Source: JBGQAS01 sp964498605 (GTDB lineage: Bacteria > Chloroflexota > Anaerolineae > Anaerolineales > Anaerolineaceae). From it: 49,632 nt of DNA. The position numbers and the translations under genes are program-made. Where the stretch lies: NCBI GenBank assembly GCA_964498605.1, contig CAZCHK010000012.1:1-49632 (forward strand), given 5' to 3'. This document shows positions 26,527-34,183 of the stretch, in pieces; position 1 is the stretch's first letter, and every line of letters starts with the position of its first letter. Under the pieces are notes generated by a model. That model was not told the origin of the DNA, made no database searches, and saw nothing but the letters and a program-made list of their open reading frames with translations.

Positions 26527-28017
26527 TTACCCGGTTCTGGCCTGGCGCCTCTTCTCGCGCCGCTCGGCTTTGCGCGCACGGCGCTCCAGCACAGCCCGCA
26601 TGCGGTGCTGGCGGTCCCGCGTGAGGGGGTACAGGGAGGCAACCACCAGCGCGGCAACCAGCAGGATGGCAACAAAGGGGCCGGTGAGGATGCGAATGGC
26701 CAGCACCGCCTTCTGGGGCGGCATGTAGCTGGCGGAGCCTTCGATTGGTTTTTGATATCCGAAGGCGTTCAGCATCTGCAGCGAAAGGAATCCGGCGATG
26801 GCGGTGCTGAGCTTGCGGATGAAGCTGACCGCGCCGTAATACAGCCCCTCGTGGCGCGCATTGGTCTTGACCTCGTCCCAGTCGATGACGTCGGGAAACA
26901 TGGCTTCAGGAATGACATGGGCGTTGGAGATAGCGATACCCGCCAGGAACGCCAGGACCAGCACCATGCCCACCTGCCCGGGCTGGATAAAGAATACAAA
27001 CAGCTGCACGGCGATCCAGAAGGATATGCCGATGATGTAAGCGGCGCGTTTGCTCAACTTCCGGGAGATCCAGTTCCACAGTGGCAAAGCGAGCACCGCG
27101 GTGAGCATCATGATGCCCAGACCGACCGATTCGATGCCCATGCCGATGAGGGGGACCTTATACAGCAGGTCACCGCTGGTCACCCAGTACAGCAGGAAAT
27201 ACGGCAGCATGCCCGCCACGATGTCCGTGGAGACCCAGTTCAGCACGTAGATTCCCGTGGCGTACCGGAACGGGGTGTTCTTCCACAGCAGTTTCAGGAT
27301 CTCGCCAAACTTCGGCTGTTCGCGCGGAACCTCATGCGAGATGGGCCGCTCGCGGATAAAGAAGAAATTGAGCAGGTAAGGGATGATCGCCAGGCCGCCG
27401 AAGATGGCGGCGACGGTGATGTACCCCTGCTGAAGACCCAGGGTTTCCGTCCCCCCGGCAGCCACCGTGGAGCGCACCACCATTTTGACGATGTCCGGCG
27501 CGGCCACGGCCGTCACCAGCGAAGCGATCAGGTTGAAGATCATGCGGAAGGTGGTGAGCGACGTGCGTTCATCGTAATCCGAAGCGATCTCCGGCGTGAG
27601 GGACTGGTGCGGCACGGTGACCAGCGTCTGGATCGAATCGGAGACCATGAAAGCCAGCGTGACATGGATCGCCAGCATGACCTGCGACTGCCAGGGCGGC
27701 GCCCACCACAGCAGCATGAAGGCCAGCATGAACGGCACGGCGAAAATGAGCAGGAAGGGGCGCCGCCTGCCCCATTTGGTGCGCACGTTGTCGCTGAGCG
27801 AGCCGATGACCGGATCGTTGATGGCGTCCCAGATGGTGGCGATGACGAAGGAAAAAGAAGCCCACAGCGGGTTCAATCGAACCACGTCTGTGAGGAAGAT
27901 CCAGTAGAAAAACTGCTTGATGGTGTTATAGCTGGCGCGGCTCCAGTCCCCGCTGCCGTAGATCAGCTTGATCCCCAGGCTCAGCTTTTGGGGTTTCCCG
28001 GCTATGTTTTCGCTCAT
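26527..28017 (-). CDS. GPH-family (MelB-like) sugar-cation symporter
   Basis: The 496-residue product has about 12 membrane segments. The N-terminal part has LSLGIKLIYGSGDWSRASYN and DAINDPVIGSLSDNVRTKWGRRRP, the loop signature of the GPH/MelB family (NDPxxG and GRRRP). The C-terminal half includes an FPDVIDWDEVKTNARHEGLYYGA stretch typical of these transporters. It should import a glycoside, pentoside or hexuronide with Na+ or H+. I chose the ATG at 28017 because GGGAGGAG lies upstream and the ATGA overlaps the stop of the GNAT gene, coupling the two. The substrate is unknown. Confidence 0.87.
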   Translation of the reverse strand: MSENIAGKPQKLSLGIKLIYGSGDWSRASYNTIKQFFYWIFLTDVVRLNPLWASFSFVIATIWDAINDPVIGSLSDNVRTKWGRRRPFLLIFAVPFMLAFMLLWWAPPWQSQVMLAIHVTLAFMVSDSIQTLVTVPHQSLTPEIASDYDERTSLTTFRMIFNLIASLVTAVAAPDIVKMVVRSTVAAGGTETLGLQQGYITVAAIFGGLAIIPYLLNFFFIRERPISHEVPREQPKFGEILKLLWKNTPFRYATGIYVLNWVSTDIVAGMLPYFLLYWVTSGDLLYKVPLIGMGIESVGLGIMMLTAVLALPLWNWISRKLSKRAAYIIGISFWIAVQLFVFFIQPGQVGMVLVLAFLAGIAISNAHVIPEAMFPDVIDWDEVKTNARHEGLYYGAVSFIRKLSTAIAGFLSLQMLNAFGYQKPIEGSASYMPPQKAVLAIRILTGPFVAILLVAALVVASLYPLTRDRQHRMRAVLERRARKAERREKRRQARTG

Positions 28018-29201
28018 TGGTAATCTCCTCCCGATAATTTCCATTGTTTGGGCAGCTCGAGGTCCTTTCCGCCATCCAGCGGCAGCACGTACATGCGGTG
28101 GCGTTTGTAGAAGCGCGTCCCGATGCGCTCCAGGTCCGCCAGGCTGCGGTAATTATTCTCGTCCACCTGGTTCATCTCGACGCGCCGCACATTCTTGCGT
28201 CTGATCAGGATGCTGGCGATCTCGGCATGCAGCATGATGTTGGCGCCGAACCCCTGGTACTCCGGCAGGACACCGATGCCGTTGAGGGTGATGGTGTCCG
28301 TGCGGCGCTTCTCCCTGAGCATATCCACCCAGCCGAAGGGGAACAGCTGCCCTCCCTGCCGCCTGACCGCGGGTCCGATCTCCGGGTAGGTCAGCACGAA
28401 ACCAACCGCCTCCTCTCCTTTCAAAACGAGCAATATCAGTTCCGGATCGGCGATCATCAGGATGCCCTCCGCCATCTTCTTGAACTCGCGCCTGGTGGAG
28501 GGAATGAAACCCGGATTGCCCGCGAAAGCCTTTTCGTGCACGCTTTCCAGCCTGGGGATCCACTCGCGCATCTCATTCGTCGTCCTGAAATGCTTGATGC
28601 TGAATCCACCCCGCTCTCGCACCCGCCTGGCTGCTTCGAAGAGTTTCTCAGGGAAGGCCGTTTCCATCCCACGCGCCATCCAGCCTGAAAGAAAATCGGT
28701 GTGCTTGCGCATGCCGGCAGCGACGAGCAGGCGGTCGTAATAGGCATAATTGTAAGGGACGCCAAAGACGGCATTGTGCTCGAACCCTTCGACCAGTACG
28801 CCCTGCCCGTCAGCCCGGGTGAATCCCTTGGCCCCATAATAGCCCACCAGGCCTCGCGCCCTGCCCCACTCCCGCGCGCCTTCGATCAGCAGCCTGGCGA
28901 CATCCTCGCTGTCAATCGCGTCAAAGTTGTAGAAGAAACCCAGCTCCACGCCGTGATGCACGCAGAAATTCCGGTTGTGCAGAACAGCCAGGCGGCCAAG
29001 TGCTTGCCCTCCCTCCCTGACCAGGAAAAAGGCCGCCTGCGAATGCTCGTAATAGGGATGGCGCTCCTCGTCAAAGATGCCGTACGCATCACCGGCCAAC
29101 GGCGGGACCCACTGCGGGCAATCCCTGTACAAATGAAAAGGCAGCTTCACAAAATCATGCACCTGGCTGCGCTGGCGGGGGTTGATCTGGATGAGTTCCA
29201 T
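28014..29201 (-). CDS. GNAT-family N-acetyltransferase-like protein
   Basis: The protein has about 395 residues and two GNAT-like halves. The N-terminal half has LPFHLYRDCPQWVPPLAGD and an EGGQALGRLAVLHN strand; the C-terminal half has ELILLVLKGEEAVGFVLTYPE and LNGIGVLPEYQGFGANIMLHAE, the acetyl-CoA-binding motif A (Q-G-F-G-A). Long dual GNAT proteins with this layout are common and uncharacterised. I chose the ATG at 29201, with AGAGGTG upstream; the frame is open seven codons further. Its stop overlaps the start of the transporter gene, which is next in the same operon. Confidence 0.82.
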   Translation of the reverse strand: MELIQINPRQRSQVHDFVKLPFHLYRDCPQWVPPLAGDAYGIFDEERHPYYEHSQAAFFLVREGGQALGRLAVLHNRNFCVHHGVELGFFYNFDAIDSEDVARLLIEGAREWGRARGLVGYYGAKGFTRADGQGVLVEGFEHNAVFGVPYNYAYYDRLLVAAGMRKHTDFLSGWMARGMETAFPEKLFEAARRVRERGGFSIKHFRTTNEMREWIPRLESVHEKAFAGNPGFIPSTRREFKKMAEGILMIADPELILLVLKGEEAVGFVLTYPEIGPAVRRQGGQLFPFGWVDMLREKRRTDTITLNGIGVLPEYQGFGANIMLHAEIASILIRRKNVRRVEMNQVDENNYRSLADLERIGTRFYKRHRMYVLPLDGGKDLELPKQWKLSGGDYQ

Positions 29202-29337
29202 GCTGCACCTCTTCTTAAGCATAACACTTTAACGTCCATAAGGTTTACCATCTTCGATTTAGATGAAATGCCTTATAATCATTAATGAGCTTGAATTATA
29301 CAATTCATCCGCAATCTATTTTGTAGAAAGTTTTTTT

Positions 29338-29679
29338 ATGAACTCTGTGAACTGGATCCGGGATTTTCCCGCCGCCGTGACCGTGTGCGACGCGCAGGGT
29401 GTCATCCTGGAAATGAACAAGACCGCCGAGAGGGTGTTTGCCTCGGACGGGGGAAGAGCTTTGATCGGCACCAACGCCCTGGACTGCCATCCTCAGCCAG
29501 CGCGCGAGAAGATGCAGCTGCTGCTGGAGACGCACAGTGCCAACGCGTACACGATTGAGAAGCATGGCAAGAAAAAACTAATTTACCAGGCCCCCTGGTA
29601 TGACAACAGTGAGTTCGCGGGGTTGGTCGAACTATCTCTCGAGCTGCCCGACGAACTGCCGCATTTCATTAGAAAGTAG
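29338..29679 (+). CDS. Single PAS-domain protein
   Basis: The 113-residue product is almost wholly one PAS domain: FPAAVTVCDAQGVILEMNKTAERVF (the PAS N-terminal strands and helix, read in parts), IGTNALDCHPQPAREKMQLL, and the closing strands TIEKHGKKKLIYQAPWYD and FAGLVELSLELPDEL. There is no output domain attached. Such small PAS proteins sense ligands, redox state or light through a bound cofactor; no cofactor residue is obvious. The ATG at 29338 lies where homology begins. The NYN gene follows after 12 bases with GGAGGTGA as ribosome-binding site, so the two are an operon. Confidence 0.8.
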   Translation: MNSVNWIRDFPAAVTVCDAQGVILEMNKTAERVFASDGGRALIGTNALDCHPQPAREKMQLLLETHSANAYTIEKHGKKKLIYQAPWYDNSEFAGLVELSLELPDELPHFIRK

Positions 29680-29691
29680 GGAGGTGAGTTT

Positions 29692-30444
29692 ATGACCACC
29701 AGTATCAATTCCGTGGGAAACCGGCGCTTCGCTGTCCTGATCGACGGAGACAATGCCCAACCTTCCCTGATTGACAAAATGCTGGCGGAGGTCAGCAAGT
29801 ACGGCCTGGCGATCATCCGCCGCGTGTACGGTGACTGGACCACATCCAACATGTCCGGATGGAAGGAATCGCTGCAGACCTACGCCATCCAACCCATCCA
29901 GCAGTTCCGCTTCACGATCGGGAAGAATGCCACTGACTCAGCCATGATCATCGACGCCATGGATGTCCTCTACACCGGCGGTGTGGATGGCTTCTGCCTG
30001 GTTTCCAGCGACAGCGATTACACGCGCCTGGCGACACGCATCCGCGAGAAGGGATTCTTTGTCATGGGCATTGGCAAGAAGATGACCCCGCGCGCCTTCG
30101 TCAACGCCTGCGATGTGTTCGTCTACACCGAGAACCTGGTCTCGGAGGACCGCATCACCCGGCGCAGCAAGCCAAAGGACGAAAAAAGCAAGAACAAGGA
30201 ACCTGCCACGCCGGATCCCATGCCCCTGCTTAAAGAGGCCTTTGACCTGGCTGTCCAGGAGGATGGCTGGGCGTTCCTGGGAACGCTCGGTCATCATGTA
30301 CGCCAGCTTGATCCCGGTTTCGACTCGCGTACCTACGGCTTCCGGCAGCTCTCCTCCATGGTGAGGGCTTACCCAAAGAAGGTTGACATCAAGGAAGTCA
30401 CCATGCCCGATAACAATGTGGTGCTGTACGTCAAAGTGAAATAA
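29692..30444 (+). CDS. NYN-domain protein with C-terminal LOTUS/OST-HTH domain
   Basis: The 250-residue protein has a PIN-like NYN (LabA/DUF88) nuclease domain at residues about 10-150: FAVLIDGDNAQPSLIDKMLAEV (first Asp), DSAMIIDAMDVLYTG and CLVSSDSDYTRLATRIREKGF (second and third acidic positions). A basic linker (SKPKDEKSKNKEPA) leads to a LOTUS/OST-HTH domain at about 180-248 (LLKEAFDLAVQEDGWAFLG, then DSRTYGFRQLSSMVRAYP). LOTUS domains bind RNA, often G-quadruplex RNA, so this is probably an RNA-directed ribonuclease. It is co-transcribed with the PAS protein. A terminator follows. Confidence 0.92.
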   Translation: MTTSINSVGNRRFAVLIDGDNAQPSLIDKMLAEVSKYGLAIIRRVYGDWTTSNMSGWKESLQTYAIQPIQQFRFTIGKNATDSAMIIDAMDVLYTGGVDGFCLVSSDSDYTRLATRIREKGFFVMGIGKKMTPRAFVNACDVFVYTENLVSEDRITRRSKPKDEKSKNKEPATPDPMPLLKEAFDLAVQEDGWAFLGTLGHHVRQLDPGFDSRTYGFRQLSSMVRAYPKKVDIKEVTMPDNNVVLYVKVK

Positions 30445-30448
30445 AAAA

Positions 30449-30473
30449 AAAGCTTCCTGAAGGAAGCTTTTTT
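30449..30473. terminator. Bidirectional terminator between the NYN gene and the ligase gene
   Basis: AAAGCTTCCT (30449-30458), two bases, and AGGAAGCTTT (30461-30470), flanked by an A-run on the left and Ts on the right. It suits termination in both directions between these convergent genes. Confidence 0.85.
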
Positions 30474-30475
30474 AC

Positions 30476-31501
30476 CTATTTATATCTCTCCAGCGCGGCA
30501 TTAAACAGCCTCTGCAGCAGCTCTTCGTAATCGATGCCCGCGGCGCGCGCCGCAAGCGGGAAGTAGCTGGTTTTGGACACCTCGGGCGGAATGAACCCGG
30601 GCGGGCTGTTGACATCCAGCACGTACGGCTGCCCGGTTTCATCCAGGCGCACGTCGATGCGGCAGTAATCGATCATCTCCAGCCAGCGCCAGCAGCCCTG
30701 GCAAACGCGCTCCAGCCTGGCGCGCAGCTTCGCGCTGATATCCGCCGGGCAGACGAGATGATCGCTACCTTCCCCGGTTTCCTCTTCCAGGATCCATTTC
30801 ACCTCCAGCGAATCCAGCGGCTGGTACCCTTCCGGCAGCGTGGAGTGATCCGCTTCGATGATGGGCAGGAACTGCGGCGGGTTGCCCAGCATGGGCACGG
30901 AGAACTCGCGCCCGGTGATGAAAGGCTCCACCAGTGCTCCGCTGGGGAACCACTTGACAATATGCTCGACCTGCTCCCACAGGCGTTCTTCGCTGTACAC
31001 CACGCTGTCGTTGGTGATACCCGCAGAGGACCCCTGGGCGACCGGCTTCACGATCATCGGGAATTTCAGTTTGCGTCGGATCCGCTCCAGTCTGCCGTGG
31101 AAGACCTGATAGGGCAGGGTGGGTACGTGATTGGCCAGCAGTACGTCCTTCATCATCTCCTTGTCCTGCACCAGGGATTGCGCCAGGGGGCGGGCGCCGG
31201 TGTACGGGATCTGCAGCATTTCCATCATGGCGGGAAGCTGGCCGTAGCGATCGTAGCCGTGCAGGCCCAGCGAGTAGTTATATGCCAGGTGGATGCTCTT
31301 GCGGTTGCGCTTCAATTTTCCGTACGCATCCTCGTTCGCCTCGATCGGCAGCACCTGGTAGCCCATGTTTTCAATGTGCTTCCAGATGGCACGGATGGTG
31401 GCGGGGTCGTCATAATCCGTTTCCAGCTGCGATTTGGGATCGTTCGGGTCAGGATAGGTGTGGCGCACGTTGTACAGGAACGCGATCAGTTTTTTGCCCA
31501 T
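30476..31501 (-). CDS. ATP-grasp ligase related to D-alanine-D-alanine ligase
   Basis: The 341-residue protein has the D-Ala-D-Ala ligase layout: an N-terminal domain (KKLIAFLYNVRHTYPDPND), a central PMIVKPVAQGSSAGITND loop that binds ATP, and a C-terminal YCRIDVRLDETGQPYVLDVNSPPGF strand. In canonical Ddl the metal-binding motif is E-(I/V)-N-x-x-P-G; here it is DVNSPPG, with Asp for Glu. It is therefore probably a relative with a different dipeptide or amino-acid substrate. The ATG at 31501 lies after AAGGAAG; the frame is open for 16 more codons. No cell-wall genes are nearby. Confidence 0.82.
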   Translation of the reverse strand: MGKKLIAFLYNVRHTYPDPNDPKSQLETDYDDPATIRAIWKHIENMGYQVLPIEANEDAYGKLKRNRKSIHLAYNYSLGLHGYDRYGQLPAMMEMLQIPYTGARPLAQSLVQDKEMMKDVLLANHVPTLPYQVFHGRLERIRRKLKFPMIVKPVAQGSSAGITNDSVVYSEERLWEQVEHIVKWFPSGALVEPFITGREFSVPMLGNPPQFLPIIEADHSTLPEGYQPLDSLEVKWILEEETGEGSDHLVCPADISAKLRARLERVCQGCWRWLEMIDYCRIDVRLDETGQPYVLDVNSPPGFIPPEVSKTSYFPLAARAAGIDYEELLQRLFNAALERYK

Positions 31502-31599
31502 TGACAGTTCTTCTTCCTTAATTCTAAAATCATTGATATATAACACCACCGCGGCGAGTTGGATAGGGTTGTAATGAAATTGAAAGGTAAGTTTTTTTT

Positions 31600-31950
31600 A
31601 TGAAAGAAGGACCGATCTACCACATCACCGAGGAGAAAACCTGGCGCGCCGGGCTGGAGATCGGGATGTACGAGCCGCACGGGTACGCTCAAGACGGTTT
31701 CATTCACTGCTCCACCCGGGAGCAGGTGCTCAAGGTCGCCAACAGCCGCTATCCCGGGCATGAGGATCTGGTTCTGCTGGAGATCGAACCGGACAGGGTG
31801 GCATCAGATATCCGCTGGGAGAACCTGGAAGGCGGAGAGGAGCTGTTCCCACACGTCTATGGAAAACTCAACCTGGAAGCGGTCAGCTGCGTGACGGCCA
31901 TGCCACCGCAGGCCGACGGCAGCTTCGTTTTTCCCGACCATCAAACATGA
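31600..31950 (+). CDS. DUF952-family protein
   Basis: The 116-residue protein has the DUF952 pattern: PIYHITEEKTWRAGLEIG, YAQDGFIHCSTREQVLKVA, and a C-terminal ELFPHVYGKLNLEAVSCV. The conserved His (IYHI, IHCS) and Glu/Asp positions form a putative active pocket, but no reaction is known. It is often annotated as glutathione S-transferase-like, without proof. It is divergent from the ligase gene, and its stop is 50 bases before the following lipoprotein start. Confidence 0.88.
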   Translation: MKEGPIYHITEEKTWRAGLEIGMYEPHGYAQDGFIHCSTREQVLKVANSRYPGHEDLVLLEIEPDRVASDIRWENLEGGEELFPHVYGKLNLEAVSCVTAMPPQADGSFVFPDHQT

Positions 31951-32000
31951 AAATTTTCTGCCGGGAAGTGGCCATCAAATCTGATATGAATGGAGGAATC

Positions 32001-32957
32001 ATGAAACGCATTTATCCCTGGGTCATCATCTCCCTGATCATCGTCTTTGCGCTGTCTGCCTGCGAAGGCTGGCTGACCGCGCTCAAGGCGGAGGTGGATC
32101 TGACCATTCGTAGCAACGGCAGCTGGAAGATCGTCATGCTGCCGACGTATTCGGCAAGTGATGTCGAAACCTACGGCCTGGAGATCGAAACCGGCATACA
32201 GACCAAGGTGGGCGAGATGACCTACGTCGGCATGCAGGGGAACTGGAAGAAGGTCAGGACGGACAGCCTTGGCAATGTGACCTACCGCCTGGAATTCTCC
32301 GCGGCAGATATCCAGCTGCTGAACGAGTACGTGCTGGAAGACAGCGCCGCGGTGACTTTTGATGGAGAAGGGGGCCAGAAGGTATGGCGTTTCGATTTTT
32401 ATCCCAACCAGAATGTCTTTAACGATGCGCTGGAGTGGACCTTCACGCTGCATGCCGGCAAAGTGCTCACATCCAACGGCGACCAGAGCAAGTCCGGCAC
32501 GGTCGTCTGGACTTATCCGTACCAGACCCTGACGGCTGATTTCAGGACCGGTTTCGCCTGGCCCGCCTGGTTAACCATCGTCCTGATCGTCTTCGGCGTG
32601 CTGGCCGCAGCAGGCGGGGTGGTTGCGATCATCCTGACCTCAAAGAAGAAAGCTCGCCCGGGGCTGCCGCCGCCTATGACGCCCTTCGCAACCCTTCCGC
32701 CACCTGCACCTGGAATGCCACTGCCAGCCCTCGGACCGGCCTGCCAGAAATGCGGCAACACGCTCGCACCCGGGATTGCCTTCTGCCCCAAATGCGGTAC
32801 CAGGCGTGAGGCTCCTGCTGCCCCTCCGCCAGCGCCACTTCCCACTGCCGCGCCCGCACCAGCTGGTCCCCCGCCAGTTTCGACTGCTGCAGTCGCACCG
32901 CCTCCCCTGGCACAAACCCCCACGCCCCCGGCCATGCCGAAGAAAAAGAAAAAATAA
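32001..32957 (+). CDS. Lipoprotein with a membrane span and C-terminal zinc ribbon
   Basis: The 318-residue product starts at ATG 32001 (GGAGG upstream). The signal MKRIYPWVIISLIIVFALSAC ends in a lipobox (Cys21). Residues 22-190 form an outside domain of strands around KAEVDLTIRSNGSWKIVML and FDFYPNQNVFNDALEWTFTLH, resembling LppM-type domains. Residues 196-220 are a membrane helix (WLTIVLIVFGVLAAAGGVVAI). A Pro/Ala-rich tail follows, with a zinc ribbon CQKCGNTLAPGIAFCPKCG (two CxxC) near residues 250-268 that would lie in the cytosol. The basic end is PKKKKK. It may link an outside signal to cytosolic partners, which is inference. Confidence 0.82.
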   Translation: MKRIYPWVIISLIIVFALSACEGWLTALKAEVDLTIRSNGSWKIVMLPTYSASDVETYGLEIETGIQTKVGEMTYVGMQGNWKKVRTDSLGNVTYRLEFSAADIQLLNEYVLEDSAAVTFDGEGGQKVWRFDFYPNQNVFNDALEWTFTLHAGKVLTSNGDQSKSGTVVWTYPYQTLTADFRTGFAWPAWLTIVLIVFGVLAAAGGVVAIILTSKKKARPGLPPPMTPFATLPPPAPGMPLPALGPACQKCGNTLAPGIAFCPKCGTRREAPAAPPPAPLPTAAPAPAGPPPVSTAAVAPPPLAQTPTPPAMPKKKKK

Positions 32958-32969
32958 GCCATCGAAAAA

Positions 32970-33000
32970 TCAGCCGGTCATTTCAAAAATGACCGGCTGA
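32970..33000. terminator. Strong hairpin terminator between convergent genes
   Basis: TCAGCCGGTCATTT (32970-32983), loop CAA, AAATGACCGGCTGA (32987-33000): a 14-base-pair perfect stem with A-rich flanks. It serves the zinc-ribbon lipoprotein and the hydrolase gene that ends at 33025. Confidence 0.8.
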
Positions 33001-33024
33001 AAATACGTTATGCGCTGAACAAAT

Positions 33025-34059
33025 CTAATTCCCAAACAGCATTAGAAGCTCTTCAGCGTAATCCGCGATGATCTTACTCTTGATCTTGTCCAGGTTCTCA
33101 GCCAGCATGTCAGGCGGGGCGGCCTCGTCGTACGTACGGTTGGCGGGGTACTCGTTCAGACGCACCCAGCCAATACCCGAGGTGATGGCCTGGTTGATGA
33201 TCTGAACAGCGTGCGTCACATCCGGCTGGACGTGGTCCTTCTCACTCTGCACGCGCTGGTAGGCCTGTACGCGCGCCTGCGCCATGAAGGTCAACGCCTC
33301 CCGCTCCGACCACCACTCGTCATCATCACAGGGCTGCCATTCATTCTTGGAAGCTTCCACCACGCACTCACCCTGGGGGCTGGTGGTCGTGTCGTTGCGC
33401 GTGACCGGTCCCTCCCAGTCAATGTAAAAGATGATGCCGTTGTCTGGGTAGCGCGCCAGGTAACCACTCGCCATGGTGACGCCGTAGGAGAACGAGATGA
33501 GGGCAACATTCTCCGCCTGCACTTCGGGCAGTTGCCGGGAAAACTCCACCACCGCCATCAAGCCGTCCTGGTGAATGTGGCCGTTCCAATTCTCCTCTCC
33601 TTCACTGCGCCCGCGCCCATCCGGATCGAAGACGATCACGGTGAAACCGCGCTCTGCCAGCGTTTCTGCTTCCTTGCGCGGACCGAGAAAATTGCCTCCC
33701 CACCCGGTTCCGCCGGGGATGAGCACCAGCGCGGGCAGCGCGGAACCGTCCCAGTTCTGGGGGTGTACCACCTGCGTGAATATCCGCGATGTGCTGGATG
33801 GGTTGGTCACCCAGTACTGGTCCGGCAGCCCCGCAACCTGCCAGAGGATATTCTCCACCAGTTCTTCGGTTGGAAAGTCCGCTTGGCTCTCACGCTGAGG
33901 AGGCATCTCTGAGAGGGGGCCAGGCATCGTTTGAGCCGGCCCGGCAAGCTCCGGCGCGTTGGTGCCTGCCGCTGTGATGGATGGCGCGGCCAGGTTTGGC
34001 AGGCAAGCCGGCAGGAAGAAAACGATCAGCACAATTAAAAAAATGGGTGGTTTTCTCAT
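33025..34059 (-). CDS. Alpha/beta-hydrolase lipoprotein
   Basis: The 344-residue protein has a lipoprotein signal (MRKPPIFLIVLIVFFLPAC, Cys19), then a Pro-rich linker. The hydrolase core has LPALVLIPGGTGWGGNFLG (oxyanion), IVFDPDGRGRSEGEEN, and the nucleophile elbow ALISFSYGVTMASGYLA (S-x-S-x-G form). The region NDTTTSPQGECVVEASKNEW with CDDDEWWS is an insertion typical of dienelactone-hydrolase-like or esterase members. It is a surface hydrolase of unknown substrate. The ATG at 34059 has GGAGG upstream. A second, unrelated hydrolase with a membrane domain is at 12758. Confidence 0.85.
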   Translation of the reverse strand: MRKPPIFLIVLIVFFLPACLPNLAAPSITAAGTNAPELAGPAQTMPGPLSEMPPQRESQADFPTEELVENILWQVAGLPDQYWVTNPSSTSRIFTQVVHPQNWDGSALPALVLIPGGTGWGGNFLGPRKEAETLAERGFTVIVFDPDGRGRSEGEENWNGHIHQDGLMAVVEFSRQLPEVQAENVALISFSYGVTMASGYLARYPDNGIIFYIDWEGPVTRNDTTTSPQGECVVEASKNEWQPCDDDEWWSEREALTFMAQARVQAYQRVQSEKDHVQPDVTHAVQIINQAITSGIGWVRLNEYPANRTYDEAAPPDMLAENLDKIKSKIIADYAEELLMLFGN

Positions 34060-34143
34060 GTCAACCTCCAATCGTTTGCAGATTAATCATAGCACGCTGA
34101 AGTCAGCCTTTGGTGGTCGCGGTGTAATGTTATTGTAAAATCA

Positions 34144-34166
34144 ACAGGCACTTTTTAGGTGCCTGT
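34144..34166 (-). terminator. Hairpin terminator after the P-type ATPase gene
   Basis: ACAGGCAC (34144-34151), seven-base loop, GTGCCTGT (34159-34166). On the minus strand it follows the ATPase stop by 17 bases. The U-tract is weak (GATTTT). Confidence 0.6.
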
Positions 34167-34183
34167 AAAATTTTTCCTAGCGG

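Noticed and set aside
26521..28023. 500-codon open frame on the plus strand opposite the GPH transporter
   Set aside because: It is rich in His, Asp, Gln and Gly as expected from antisense of a hydrophobic transporter, and it has no ribosome-binding site or motif.
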